In this document: positions 23,893-35,745 of the stretch, piece by piece
Layout: each line of letters begins with the position of its first letter
Numbering within the stretch: position 1 is the stretch's first letter
DNA from: Papio anubis
Lineage: Eukaryota > Chordata > Mammalia > Primates > Cercopithecidae
Assembly: GCF_008728515.1 (NCBI RefSeq)
Contig: NC_044976.1
Span: forward strand, 217,497,467-217,561,466
Reading direction: 5' to 3'
Length of the DNA: 64,000 bases
Notes under the pieces: generated by a model
What the model was told of the DNA's origin: nothing
Database searches by the model: none
What the model saw: only the letters and a program-made list of their open reading frames with translations
Made by a program: the position numbers and the translations under genes

Positions 23893-24283
23893 AAATAATT
23901 ACAATTTGGAGCAGACCGGTGGTCATCAGTATGCCCAAAGGACCAAGAGGTTAGACATTTTATGAAAGAGAAGAAATTTTACATATTACTCTTTGAAAAA
24001 AGTTTATTGGCACTAGTAAGAGTTTGGGGAGCTAGCCAGCTCTGACTGGTGAACAACTGTGGTGGGCAAAATTATCCCTAAAATCACAGCAAGTTATCTC
24101 AGAAGCTGTAGATAGATCTGGCTTCTAGTTACAATAGCAGTTTCAGCAGTCGGAGTTGCAGAGAATTATATTCTCTGGGAATATTTTGTACCCTGAGTGC
24201 TTTGTATTCCTGGTTTGTTAACTCCGTGTTAGTTGGGTATGGCAAGAATAATCCAGTTCTTATGATCAGCTTTCATACAGTTC
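23893..24283. other. Unassigned intergenic DNA
   Basis: No gene or named repeat recognised. Confidence 0.4.
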
Positions 24284-24401
24284 ATATACAGAACTATACT
24301 TCAATCAATTCCTGAATGCTTACTTTTTTTTTATATGGTACTTTTTTTTAATATGGTAATAATCTGCCAGACTTAAGAAAACCTTGGTTGTCAGAAAAGA
24401 A
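24284..24401 (+). repeat. Left copy of a local direct repeat
   Basis: The block ATACAGAACTATACTTC... TAATAATCTGCCAGACTTAAG... GTTGTCAGA is repeated, with differences, at 26938-27040. Here two AT-rich expansions interrupt it. Confidence 0.8.
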
Positions 24402-24957
24402 TTTCTCCTCCTTCTCCTTTCCTCCTGCTTCTTTCCTCCTCCTCCTCCTTCTCCTCCTCCTCCTTCTTCCTTCTTCTCCTCCTCCTCCTCCTCCTCCATT
24501 TCCTCCATCTCCTCCTACTCCTTCTTCTCCTCCTCCTTTGATTTCTTTTTCTTTCTTTCTTTTTCTTTCTTTCTTCTCTCTCTCTTTCTTTCTCTTTTTC
24601 TTTCCTCCTCCTCCTCCTCCTCCTCCTTCTTCTTCTTCTTTCTTCCTTCTTCTTTCTCCTTCTCCTCCTCCTCCTTCTTTCCTCTTCCTCCTTCTTCTTT
24701 TTCTTCCTCTTCTTATTCCTTTGTCTTCTTTCTCCTTCTCCTCCTCCTTCGTCTTCTGCCTTCTTCCTTCTTCTTCTTTTTCCTTCTCCTCCTCCTCCTC
24801 CTTCTTCTTTCCTCCTCCTCCTCCCTCTTCTTCTTCTTCTTCTTCTTTTCTTCTTCTTCCTTCTCCTCCTCCTCCTCCTCCTTCCCCCTCCTCCTCCTTC
24901 CCCCTCTTCCTCCTTCCTCCTCCTCCTCCTTCCCCTCTCCTTCTGTTTCTTCTTTTT
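24402..24957 (+). repeat. Polypyrimidine (TTC/TCC)n tract, about 555 bp
   Basis: Nearly all C and T on the + strand, composed of CCT, CTT, TTTC and CTTCC units with rare A or G. Long open frames on both strands here (Pro/Ser/Phe or Gly/Glu/Arg repeats) are compositional artefacts. Such mirror-rich homopurine tracts can form intramolecular triplexes. Confidence 0.97.
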
Positions 24958-25291
24958 AAATCTCTTCTCATTACTGTGTGTCATATCAGAAATCAAGACT
25001 TTCTGTTACAGACAGTAGAAAGGAGAAAGAGGAACAAACATTTGTTTGTATGTAAAACACATGTATGTGCTGCTTTTTATACATCACATAAAGTAAACCA
25101 TGAATAATCATGATAATTATAAATAATCATAAACTTTAAAATATAAAAAGAGAATATGACTCCACTTTTATAGATAATTAAACTGAATGTCAGAGAGTTT
25201 ATGTAATTTACCCTAAAACATAAAACTAACAAGTTTTAAGATTAGAAGAGTTCAACGGAGCCATCCTCTTTTTGGAAGAATACCTTTTGGG

Positions 25292-26381
25292 ACAAGACAT
25301 TTTTTAAATTTATTTTTTAGTATACTTTAAGTTCTAGAGTACATGTGCACAATGTGCAGCTTTGTTACATATGTATACATGTACCATGTTGATTCGCTGC
25401 ACCCATCAACTCGGTATTTCTCCTAGTGCTATCCCTCCCCCAGTCCCCCACCTCCCAACAGGCCCAGGTGTGTGATGTTCCCCGCCCTGTGTCCAAGTGT
25501 TCTCATTGTTCAATTCCAACCTATGAGTGAGAACATGTGGTGTTTGGTTTTCCATCCTTGTGATAGTTTGCTGAGAATGATGGTTTCCAGCCCTATTCCT
25601 GTCCCTGCAAAGGACATGAACTCATCCTTTTTTATGGCCGCAAAGTATTCCATGGTGTATATGTGCCACATTTTCTTAATCCAGTCTATCACTGATGGAC
25701 ATTTGGATTGGTTCCAAGTATTTGCTATTTTGAATGGTGCTGCAGTAAACATATGTGTGCATATGTATTTATAGTAGCATGATTTATAATCCTTTGGGTA
25801 CATACACAGTAATGGGATGGCTGGGTCAAATGGTATTTCTAGTTCTAGATCCTTGAGGAATCACCACACTGTTTTCCACAATGGTTGAACTAGTTCACAG
25901 TCCCACCAACAGTGTAAAAGTGTTCCTATTTCTCCACATCCTCTCCAACATCTGTTGCTTCCTGACTTTTTAATGATCGCCATACTAAGTAGCATGAGAT
26001 GGTATCTCATTGTGGTTTTGATTTGCATTTCCCTGATGGCCAGTGATGATGAGCATTTTTTCTTATGTCTGTTGGCTGCATAAATGTCTTCTTTTGAGAA
26101 GTGTCTGTTCATATCCCTTGCCCACTTTGATGTGGTTGTTTGGTTTTTTTCTTGTAAATTTGTTTAAGTTCTTTGTAGATTCTGGATATTAGCCCTTTGT
26201 CAGATGGGTAGATTTCAAAACTTTTCTCCCATTCTGTAGGTTGACTGTTCACTCTGATGGTATTTTCTTTTGCCATGCAGAAACTCTTTAGTTTAATTAG
26301 ATACTATTTGTCATTTTTGGCTTTTGTTGCCATTGCTTTTGGTGTTTCAGTTATAAAGTCCTCATGGAACAAGGCATTTTT
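25292..26381 (-). mobile_element. 5'-truncated antisense L1 with target duplication
   Basis: 3' end at the left (TTTAGTATACTTTAAGTTC), running to ORF2 sequence near 26368. Direct repeats ACAAGACATTTTT (25292-25304) and ACAAGGCATTTTT (26369-26381) differ at one base. The minus-strand ORF2 C-terminus is readable in pieces (25861-26112). Confidence 0.93.
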
Positions 26382-26937
26382 ATAACACACTTTCCCCTAT
26401 GTAATTACCAGCTCTTTCTTGACACATTGGCTATTAACAAAGTGTAGGCTAGCAGGATTGGATGCTTTCCCAAGAAGGAGATAATTACTTTACAAATGCT
26501 GTCTCATTTAACAATAGTTTAATGCAGACCTCACTTTCAAATTAGTCATATCCTGATGTTAGCAGTATATTAGCAATACAGGCCATTTCCTGACGGGATT
26601 AAATATCTCCAGATTTGAAAATAATCTGCATGAAATGTAGAAAGTATGTGGTAATCTTTTTTCTCCTAAATGTGATCCAACTGGCATTTTCAGAGCCTGA
26701 AGATAAGGACTTTATTCAGGTGCCTTGCATTTTATACCAGCAGGAAAAGCACCACTGAGATCTACTTGGTGATCCAGGGGGCCAGAGCCATGGAATACTA
26801 GGAACTTTCTACATGGCGGCTGCTCCTGTTGCAGGTTAGTGCTAAGACTGAGACTGAGTGCATACAACATGGGATGGTGTTCTCTGAAGCTTTTGGGGTA
26901 ATTCCACCAGGTTTTTCACTTCCCGGCCAGCTCCTAT
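26382..26937. other. Unassigned intergenic DNA
   Basis: No gene recognised; the composition is slightly GC-richer around 26690-26930. It could be an old, unnamed repeat. Confidence 0.4.
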
Positions 26938-27040
26938 GCAGAGCTATACTTCAGTCAGTTACTGAATGCTTATGTTTTGGTCATGTTCTATAGCATTGTA
27001 ATAATCTGCCAGAATTAAGAAAACCTTTGTTGTCAGAGAG
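26938..27040 (+). repeat. Right copy of the local direct repeat
   Basis: Matches 24284-24401: AGAGCTATACTTC, ACTGAATGCTTA, TAATAATCTGCCAGAATTAAG, GTTGTCAGAG. The polypyrimidine tract and an L1 lie between the copies. Confidence 0.8.
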
Positions 27041-28410
27041 GACTTTTTTTTTTTATTTCCAAAATTATTTCCATAATTTTAAGGATTTCCTCACAATTAA
27101 TAGCATTTTGTAAACAGAGTATCTGGATCTTCCTTAATAATTTAATAACATCCATTTTATTGTCTCTCATATACATTTTATAAAATTTGTAAAACATGAC
27201 ATTTGCCTGTCAATTAACATGGTCTCTGAGATCACCCTTACTTTCATATTGTATTCCATGGCAACAATGTAATAGTTTTGTAATAGTTTTTCTTGTTATG
27301 CATTACAAAGAATCTTAGGTTCCCCCCTTTCTTTTGGGTTACTTCTTAGAATGCAACTTGGATCATATATCAATGGTACCAAGGGACAAGGCTAACTCTA
27401 CAGTTTTCATCCTGTATTGTCAACCTGATTTTATAAAGATTTTTAATTTTTACTCTACAATTAATCTTCACTATATTCCAACCGGCAGAGCATATTATAA
27501 AGAAACACATAAATTTCTAGGTGAGTCACTAGGAGATATACAAAGGGATGTAAAACTTGTAGGAGAGTTACTCATGTAACTATATTCAGCCAAATCCACT
27601 GCAGACCCAGATCTCAGGCTCTGGTGTAAGAGCTATTTTATCACCCTGGTACATGGAGCTATTTTATCACCGAGGAATCTTTATGGCTTCGTGCATGCAG
27701 TAGGGGACAGGGCAGCTGGCCCTTTCTGAAACAACCATTGTTCCTATGTATTTAACTCGAAGTAATCAATATTCCAATTTGGTGTTTGGGGGATGGCATG
27801 TCCTTCAGTCCTTTACTGAGAAATGATTATATAGATATAATAATTTTCAGGCAAGAAATTTGACATCTTTAAAGGAACTGTTGATTTTACCAAGGAAACA
27901 AATATAAGCATATATTTATTTCTGTATCAACTTATTTGTAAATATACACTCATGTAATCTCCAAAGATAAAAATTTCAATCCAAAAATTAACTGTGATAT
28001 AGTAGTTTCACATACCTGGAGACTGTTTTTTTACTTTGCCTTTTTTTTAGTCTTAATCTTTTCTTTTCTTCAAATAAGGAGAAGAAGAATGTAGAGCAGA
28101 CACTATTAGTGAGCACCAGCCATTGAGATCCAGGTTGGCAGGTCCCTGCAGTACTTTGGAAGTGGCAGCACCTAGGGATTGTGGAAAAAAGGCTGGTTGA
28201 GGTATTTATCCTGAGCCTGCAGGTTGTGCTCTCAGGTATCTAACAGAACTCAGCCAATTTGTTATAATTTAAACCTGTTTTGTTCCCATAAACATTGACA
28301 TAATTTGATGATAGGGTAATTTCATCAATATTCTACTTCCATATTCTCTTTCAGACACATTAAGTGAATTGGTTTAACCCTCATCTAGATAAAGTAAAAA
28401 GAGTATAACT
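27041..28410. other. Unassigned intergenic DNA
   Basis: A small internal repeat (GAGCTATTTTATCACC, about 27629-27671, twice) is visible. No gene found; the 81-codon open frame at 27334-27579 has no recognisable domain and no support. Confidence 0.4.
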
Positions 28411-28465
28411 TCTTGTATAAGGTGTAAGAAAGGGGTCCAGTTTCAGTTTTCTGCACATGACTAGA
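28411..28465 (-). mobile_element. Short antisense L1 ORF2 fragment
   Basis: CTTGTATAAGGTGTAAGAAAG and GTCCAGTTTCAG match the complement of the L1 ORF2 C-terminal third. The adjoining sense L1 also contains this region, so this is a separate insertion remnant rather than a simple inversion. Confidence 0.6.
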
Positions 28466-28469
28466 CTTA

Positions 28470-31400
28470 AACTTCCAAGCTATAATAGTGGGAGATTTTA
28501 ACACCCCACTGTCAATATTACACAGATCAATGAGACAGAAAATTTACAAGGATATTCAGAACTGGAACTCAGCTCTAGACCAAGCGGACCGAATAGACAT
28601 CTATAGAACTCTCCATGCCAAATCAACAGAATATACATTCTTTTCAGCACCACATAACCCTTATTCTAAAATCGACCACATAATTGGAAGTCAAACACTC
28701 CTTAGCAAATTCAAAAGGACAAAAATAATAACAAACAGCCTTTGAGACCACAGTGCAATCAAATTAGAACTCAGGATTAAGAGACTCACTCAAAACTGTA
28801 CAACTACATGGAAACTGAACAACCTGCTCCTGAATGAATACTGGGTAAATAACGAAATTGAGGCTTAAATAAGTAAGTTATTTGAAACCGGTGAGAACAA
28901 AGACATAACATACCAGAATCTCTGGGACACAGCTAAAGTGGTGTTTAGAGGAAAATTTATGGCGCTAAATGCCCACATTAGAAAGGGGGAAAATCTAAAA
29001 TCGACACTAACATCACAATTAAAAGAAATAGAGAAGCAAGAGCAAACAAATTCAAATGATAGCAGAAGACAAGAAATAACCAAGATCAGAGTTTAACTGA
29101 AGGAGACAGAGACATGAAAAACCCTTAAAAAAATCAGTGAATCCAGGAGCTGGTTTTTTGAAAAGATTAACAAAATAGACAACTAGCAGACAAATAAAGA
29201 AGAAAAGAGAGAAGAATCAAATAGACACAATAAAAAATGATAAAGGTGATATCACCACTGATCCCACAGAAATACAAACTAGCATCAGAGAATACTATAC
29301 ACATCTCTATGCAAATAAACTAGAAAACCTGGAAGAAATGGATAAATTCCTGGGCACATACACTCTCCCAAGACTAAACCAGGAAGAAGTTGAATCCCTG
29401 AATAGACCAATAACAAGTTCTGAAATTGAGGCAGTAATTAATAGCCTACCCCCCGCAACACACACACAAAACAAAAACAAAAACAAAAACAAACCCAGGA
29501 CCAGACAGATTCACAGCCAAATTCAACCAGAGGTACAAAGAGGAGTTGGTACCATTCATTCTGAAATGATTCCAAACAATAGAAAAAGAGGAACTCCTCC
29601 TTAACTCATTTTATGAGGCAAGCATCATCCTGATTCCAAAACTGGGCAGAGACACAACAAAAAAATAAAATTTCAGGCCAATATCCCTAATGAACATCGA
29701 TGCGAAAATCCTCAATAAAATACTGGAAAACCGAATCCAGCAGCACATCAAAAAGCTTATCCATCACGATCAAGTTGGCTTCATCCCTGGTATGCATGGT
29801 TGGTTCAACCTATGCAAATAAATAAATGCAATCCATCAAATAAACAGAATCAATGACAAAAACCACATGATTATGTCAATAGATGCAGGAAAGGCTTTCA
29901 ATAAAATTCAACACCCCTTCATGCTAAAAACACTAAATAAATTAGGTGTTGATGGAATATATCTCAAATTAATAAAAGCTATTTATGACAAACACATACA
30001 CAGTGTTACACTGAATGGGCAAAATCTGGAAGCATTCCCTTTGAAAACCGTCACAAGACAAAAAATGCCCTCTCTCACCACTCTGAAGCAACTAGTATTG
30101 GAAGTTCTGACTACGGCAATTAGGCGAGAGAAAGAAATAAGGGATATTCAAATAGGAAGGGAGGAAGTCCAATTGCCCTGTTTGCAGATGACATAATTGT
30201 ATACTTAGAAATCCCTATCATGTCCACCCCAAAACTCCTTTAGCTGATAAGCAACTTCAACAATGTCTCAGGATACAAAATCAATGTACAAAAATCACTA
30301 GCATTCTTATACATCAATAATAGACAGAGAGCCAAATCATGAGTGAACTCCCGTTTACAATTGGTACAGAGAAAATAAAGTACCTAGGAATATAACTCAC
30401 AAGCAATGTGCAGGGCCTGTTAAAGGAGAACTACAAACCACCGCTCACGGAAATAAGACAGGACCCAAACAAATAGAAAAAAATTCCATGCTCATGGATA
30501 CAAAGAAGCAATATCATAAAAATGGCCATACTGCTCAAAGTAATTTATAGATTCAATGCTATTCCCATGAAGCTACCATTGACTTTCTTTACAGAATTAG
30601 ATAAAACTACTTTAAATTTCATATAGAACCAAAAAAGAGCCTGTATAGTCAAGACAACCCTAAGCAAAAAGAAAAAAGCTGGAAGCATCAAGCTACCTGA
30701 ATTCAAACTATACTGAAAGTCTACAGTACTCAAAACAGCATGGTACTGGTGCCAAAACGGATATATAGACCAATAGAACAGAACAGAGGCCTCAGAGTAA
30801 CACCACGCATCTACAACCATCTGATCTTTGACAAACCTTACAAGAGCAAGCAATGGGAAAATGATTCACTACTTAATAAATGGTGCTGGGAAAACTGGCT
30901 AGCTGTATGGAGAAAACTGAAACTGGACTCATTCCTTACACTTCATACAAAAATTATCTCAAGATGGATTAAAGGCTTAAATGTAAGACCTAAAACCGTT
31001 AAAACCCTAGAAGAAAACGTAGGCAATACCATTTAGGACATACGAATGGGCAAAGACTTCATGACTAAAACTCCAAAAACAATGGCAACAAAAGCCAAAA
31101 TAGACAAATGGGATCTAATTAAACTAAAGAACTTCTGCACAGAAAAAGAAACTATTATCAGAGTGAACACACAACCAAGAGAATGGGAGAAATTTTTTGC
31201 AATGTATCCGTCTGACAAAGATCTAATGTCCAGAATCTGCAAAGAACTTAAACGAATTTACAAGAGAGAAGCAAACAACCTCATCAAAAAGTGGGTGAAG
31301 TGTTTGAACAGACACTTCTCAAAAGAAGATATTTATGTGGCCAACAAACATTTGAAAAAAAGCTTATCATCACTAGTCATTAGAGAAATGTCAGTCAAAA

Positions 31401-32166
31401 CCACAATAAGATATCATCTCATGCTAGTGAGAATGGTGATCATTAAAAAGTCGGGAAACAACAGATGCTGGTGAGTAAGTGGAGAAATAGGAAAGCTTTT
31501 ACACTATTAGTGGGAGTGTAAATTAGTTCAACCATTGTAGAAGACAGTGTGGCAATTGCTCAAGGATTTAGAACCAGAAATACCATTTGCTCTAGCAATC
31601 CCATTCCTGGGTATATATGCAAAGGATTATAAATCACTCTAGTATAAAGACACAAAGGATTATAAATCACTCTAGTATAAAGACACAGACACATGTATGT
31701 TTATAGCAACACTATTTACAATAGCTAAGACTGGGAACCAACACAAATGCCCATCAGTGATAGACTGGATAAAGAAAATGTGGCACATAGACATCTTCGA
31801 ATACTCTGCATTCATGAAAAAGAGTGAGTTCATCTCCTTTGCAGGGATACAGATGAAGCTGGAAACCATCATTCTCTAGCCAACTAACACAGGGACAGAA
31901 AACTAAGCACCGCATATTCTCACTCATAAGTGGGAGTTGAACAGTGAGAACACGTGGACACAGGGAGGAGAACATCACACACCAGAGCCTTTTGGGAAAT
32001 GGGGGCCAAGAGGAGGTAAAGCATTAGGACAAATACCTAATGCATGCGGGACTTAAAACCTAGATGATGGGTTGATGGATGCAGCAAACCACCATGGTAC
32101 ATGTATACCTATGTAGTAAACCTGCACATTCAGCACATGTATCCCAGAACTTAAAGTATATAAAAA
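28470..32166 (+). mobile_element. 5'-truncated L1, about 3.7 kb
   Basis: Begins inside the ORF2 endonuclease domain (GTGGGAGATTTTAACACC) and ends with ACTTAAAGTATATAAAAAAA. The reverse-transcriptase FADD codons are visible near 30179-30193, but the frame is broken many times. It carries a (ACAAAAACAAAAAC) expansion at about 29467-29491 and a 33-bp tandem duplication at 31621-31686. Its 3' end abuts the truncated Tigger at the left edge of duplication unit A. Confidence 0.93.
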
Positions 32167-32169
32167 AAT

Positions 32170-32427
32170 GAAGTTATTTTGTGAGAGAGAAAAAAGGGAC
32201 CACATTTACATAATGTTTATTTACTATGGTGTATTTTTATAATTGTTCTATTTTATTATTATTTTTGTTGATCTCTTGCTTGCCTAACTTATAAACTGAA
32301 TGTTATCGTAAGTATATACGGATCCAAAGAAATCGTGTAAATAGTGTATATGAGACTCAGTATTATCCTCAGTTTCAGGCATCCCCTGGGGGTCTTGGAA
32401 TGCATCCCCTGTGGATGGGGGGAACTA
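32170..32427 (-). mobile_element. Tigger/MER2-like DNA transposon, truncated (unit A)
   Basis: Corresponds to the right half of the element at 47626-48104 and ends CATCCCCTGTGGATGGGGGGAACT. The left half is absent, the position being taken by the L1. Orientation is arbitrary. Confidence 0.55.
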
Positions 32428-32453
32428 ATTCACTTATCCTTCTGCTGCCCTGC

Positions 32454-32455
32454 AG
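32454..32455 (+). other. Putative 3' splice acceptor, OR2L pseudogene
   Basis: TCCTTCTGCTGCCCTGCAG, exactly 21 nt before the ATG at 32477. The same spacing occurs in both intact OR2L genes. Confidence 0.55.
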
Positions 32456-32476
32456 GAAGGATTGTATGAATGCCCC

Positions 32477-33398
32477 ATGGAAAAATACAATCAAACACCA
32501 ACTGATTTCATCTTATTGGGAATCTTCCCACCATCCAGAATTGGCCTTTTCCTCTTCATCCTCATTCTCATTTTGTTATTGGCTCTAATTGGCAATCAGT
32601 CCATAATCTTTCTCATCTTCTTGGACACTCATCTCCACATGCCCATGTATTTCTTACTTGGTCAGCTCTACCTCATTGACCTAAATTACATCTCCACTAT
32701 TGCCCCCAAATGTTTTCTGATTTTCTGTTTGGAAACAAGTCTATTTCCTTCACTGGGTGTGGGATTCAGAGTTTCTTCTTTGTGACTTTAGCAGGTGCAG
32801 AAGTGCTGCTCCTGACATAAATGGCCTGTGATCATTATGTGGCCGTTTGCTTTCCTCTCCACTATCCCATACATATGAGCAAAAGAGTATGTGGTGATGA
32901 TAATAGGATCTTGGATAATGGGCTCTATTGACACTTTTGCTCACATTTCATATATGCCCCATATCCCTGTTGCTCAGCAAGGGCTGTGATGTCCCAGCCA
33001 TGGTGACTCTGGCCTTCTTGGACACCTGGGTCTATCAGTGCGCAGTGTTTTTGAGCACAATCCTCTTTCTCGTGTTTACTTTTATTGATATTGCAGGTTC
33101 CTATGGCCAGGTTCTCCTTACTGTCTACCACATGAAATCTGCAGAAGGGAGGAAGAAGGCCTATTTGACCTGTAGCACCCACCTCACTGTAGTAATTTTC
33201 TACTATGCAAACTTTGCTTATACCTCTCTATATTCGAGATACCTGCAATCTCCAACAGAGGACAAGGTTCTGGCTGTCTTCTACACCATCCTCACCTCCA
33301 CCTCAATGCTCAATGCCATCATCTACAGCCTGAGAAACAAGGAGGTGATGGGGGCCCTGACACGAGTGAGTCAGACAATCTTCCCTGTGAAAATGTAG
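32477..33398 (+). pseudogene. Olfactory receptor 2L family pseudogene
   Basis: Clear paralogue of the intact OR2L genes at 48156 and 61488, but dead. Comparison with those shows a 1-bp deletion near 32709 (AAGATGG becomes AAATG), a TCA-to-TAA stop at 32818-32820 just before the DRY region, a DRY-to-DHY change, a 2-bp deletion near 32892, and about 17 bp lost in EC2 at 32960-32983. A 6-bp in-frame insertion near 33297 adds two residues before TM7. The ends are well preserved: MEKYNQTPTDFILLGIFPPS at the N-terminus, LRNKEVMGALTRVSQ at the C-terminus. It shares the 21-nt acceptor spacing and the flank of unit B. Humans carry several OR2L pseudogenes; I cannot say which, if any, is the orthologue. 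Confidence 0.95.
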
Positions 33399-35195
33399 AC
33401 ATATGTTCTGCCTTAGAGTCCAAGCACTAACTTCACGTCAACTTAGCAGTGTACAGCAGTTATGGATAATAATATTCCATGCCAGGAGTGTGGAACAAAA
33501 ATTACTCTAGAAAGTTATTTAAAATTTAGTCTTGACATTTTAATTGCATATTCTAAGACATCCATGTTGTTTTGTTTTTGTTTCTTTTTATCAAAATATA
33601 GATCATTTATTTTCCACTAAATTGTGGGCAGTAGGGTTTCATTAACATTAAAATAATAAATGTCCAAACTAATCATAGCATTCTGCATAATAGTTATATG
33701 TCATTCATCTCTCATTATTATTAAGATGAAAGAATAATTATTTAAGATGACTGAATCTAATTGAACATAAGATAGTATTGTATTTTCTCTCAAATGGTGG
33801 GTATAGCTTCTTCTTTTTCCTAAAGTAATGATTTATTGATAAATTTACCTCAGGATAAATAATTATTTTGGGGGATAAGCCAATTTGTCTTTAGAAAAAC
33901 AAAAGTTTCTTTACAACAGATTCTATAGAAGTTACAGTCTAGTGAGTGTCAAGTAGATTATTTGAACCACTCCCCAGTCACATCACAACACACTCAATTT
34001 CTGCCTCCTTCATTGCCACTGGTATTCTCATACAAGACATTCTGCCTGGTCAATTTTATTTCTACTTATTTTTCTCATATATCAACACATCTATACAGCT
34101 TGGGTTGGGGTCAGCTTCTCTGCTCCACTATTTTTATGCCTGCTTAGGCATGTGCCTAAAAGCATCAACATTATTTCCGTAAAAGTTATACTGTATTATA
34201 TATTGAAAATTTGCCAAGACTGGGTTTTAAGTCCTCTTTATAAAGATCATAACTATGGAAAGTGCTGTAAAACTTAAGTGTAGTAATCATTTCAACATGT
34301 AGATGGAAGTCAAACATCCTGTTGTACATTTTTAATAAAATAAAATGTTATGTGGCACATCTTTAATGAAATCAATAATCGATACAGACTGGCTTGAAAT
34401 GTTCCTAGAATTATCTAATTAAAATATATTTTGATGATGTCACTTTCCTTAGCATGGTATGTGATTCTCTCCACTGGCTAATTCACTCCTACATTGGCAG
34501 GATCACACTGTACCTGGAACTTTATGTTCTTTTCATCTTAAATTGAATGTAGTTTTCTGAACAAGTTTTGAAAAGTCAGTCCTTCATTACATGAAGGATA
34601 CAATTGGTTTTACCTTTAATGCATTGTTCTATATCCTCCCAAGTTTCTTTCACTGCATGAATCCCCATTTCTCCCTTTTCTCAAGGTAAACATCAGGTAT
34701 CATCTACATAAGGAAGCATGTTGAATGTGCTTGTTCAACATTATATTCTACTCTCATACATCCTACTATTTCTAGTAATAACATGTGTCATCACGATGGA
34801 TTGTAATAATCTCTTTTCTCTATGGCTCCACAGACTATTATCTTTTAACCATCAGCGGCTTGCTCGTTTCCTCTTCAAATGCCCAGATGTTGCTCTTGAG
34901 TACCTGTTCTACCTTCAAATTATTGTTCACACCTCAAAGCGTGTTTACGTAATCTTAGCCCATTGCATTTTCACATAATAATTAGAGTCAGCCAGCAAAA
35001 TGTCTATAGGAAAAAAGTTTTGTGTCTCAGTGTGAATTCTTACAGTCTAGAGCATAATTTGTGGAAAAAGGAAATATTTTCTATATTAAATCTCTTGATT
35101 CATTAATGAAACATATTTTACTACATATATATCTGCTTATAAAGAGGAGAAATCCATCCATTTCTAGGCAATAGTCATGGGAATGATTCCTGTAA
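33399..35195. other. Unit A flank, no gene
   Basis: Non-coding DNA aligned with unit B. At about 34186-34250 it keeps a piece of an L1 3'UTR (TATTATATATTGAAAATTTGCC) whose longer version is at 52240-52310; the preceding 2.5 kb of unit B has no counterpart here. Confidence 0.6.
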
Positions 35196-35276
35196 ATTAT
35201 TATTATTATTATTATTTTTAGATACCGTGTTACTGTGTTGCCTAGGCTGGTCTCAAACACCTCGGTGCAAGTCATG
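35196..35276 (-). repeat. Antisense Alu fragment with (TTA)n
   Basis: (TTA)n then TTTTTAGATACCGTGTTACTG and TTGCCTAGGCTGGTCTCAAAC. Unit B holds the same fragment at 53238-53332, so it predates the duplication. Confidence 0.7.
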
Positions 35277-35745
35277 CTAAAACTATTCTCATAAAGTGAA
35301 TAAAACTAAATTGCTGGGTTTTTAACCAAAAGCATAATTTTTTAGTAGAAGCATACACTAAGCATAAACCAGCTTGTCTGATAGCCCGCTTCCATATGGC
35401 TGCTTACTGCTTAAAAGTCACGTAGCCCCTGTCACAGGGGCCTAACTACCCTTAATTGTTTCTTTAGATTTCATCTTTAATTTTAGGAAACCTCAGGTTA
35501 TCTATTTAAAATGATTTCCGGATCTTGAATTCTAGTGGACCCACTGACGCAGGGGGTCTGCAGAGCTTGTCTGAGAAACTGACTCAGTGCAGGATGCAGC
35601 GTCTTCATCTTGCTGTCTAGTGACTCCACCACACACTTCTGGACCAATCAGCAGTCCCCACACTTCAGCTCATCACCCAACCAGACTCCTTAAAAATGTC
35701 ATCTCTAAGTCTCTCCAGAAGACTGTTTTGAGGCTTCTTTCTCTT

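Noticed and set aside
24320..25107. Several long open frames on both strands
   Set aside because: They arise from the TTC/TCC repeat tract; the proteins are mono- or di-residue runs with no domain.
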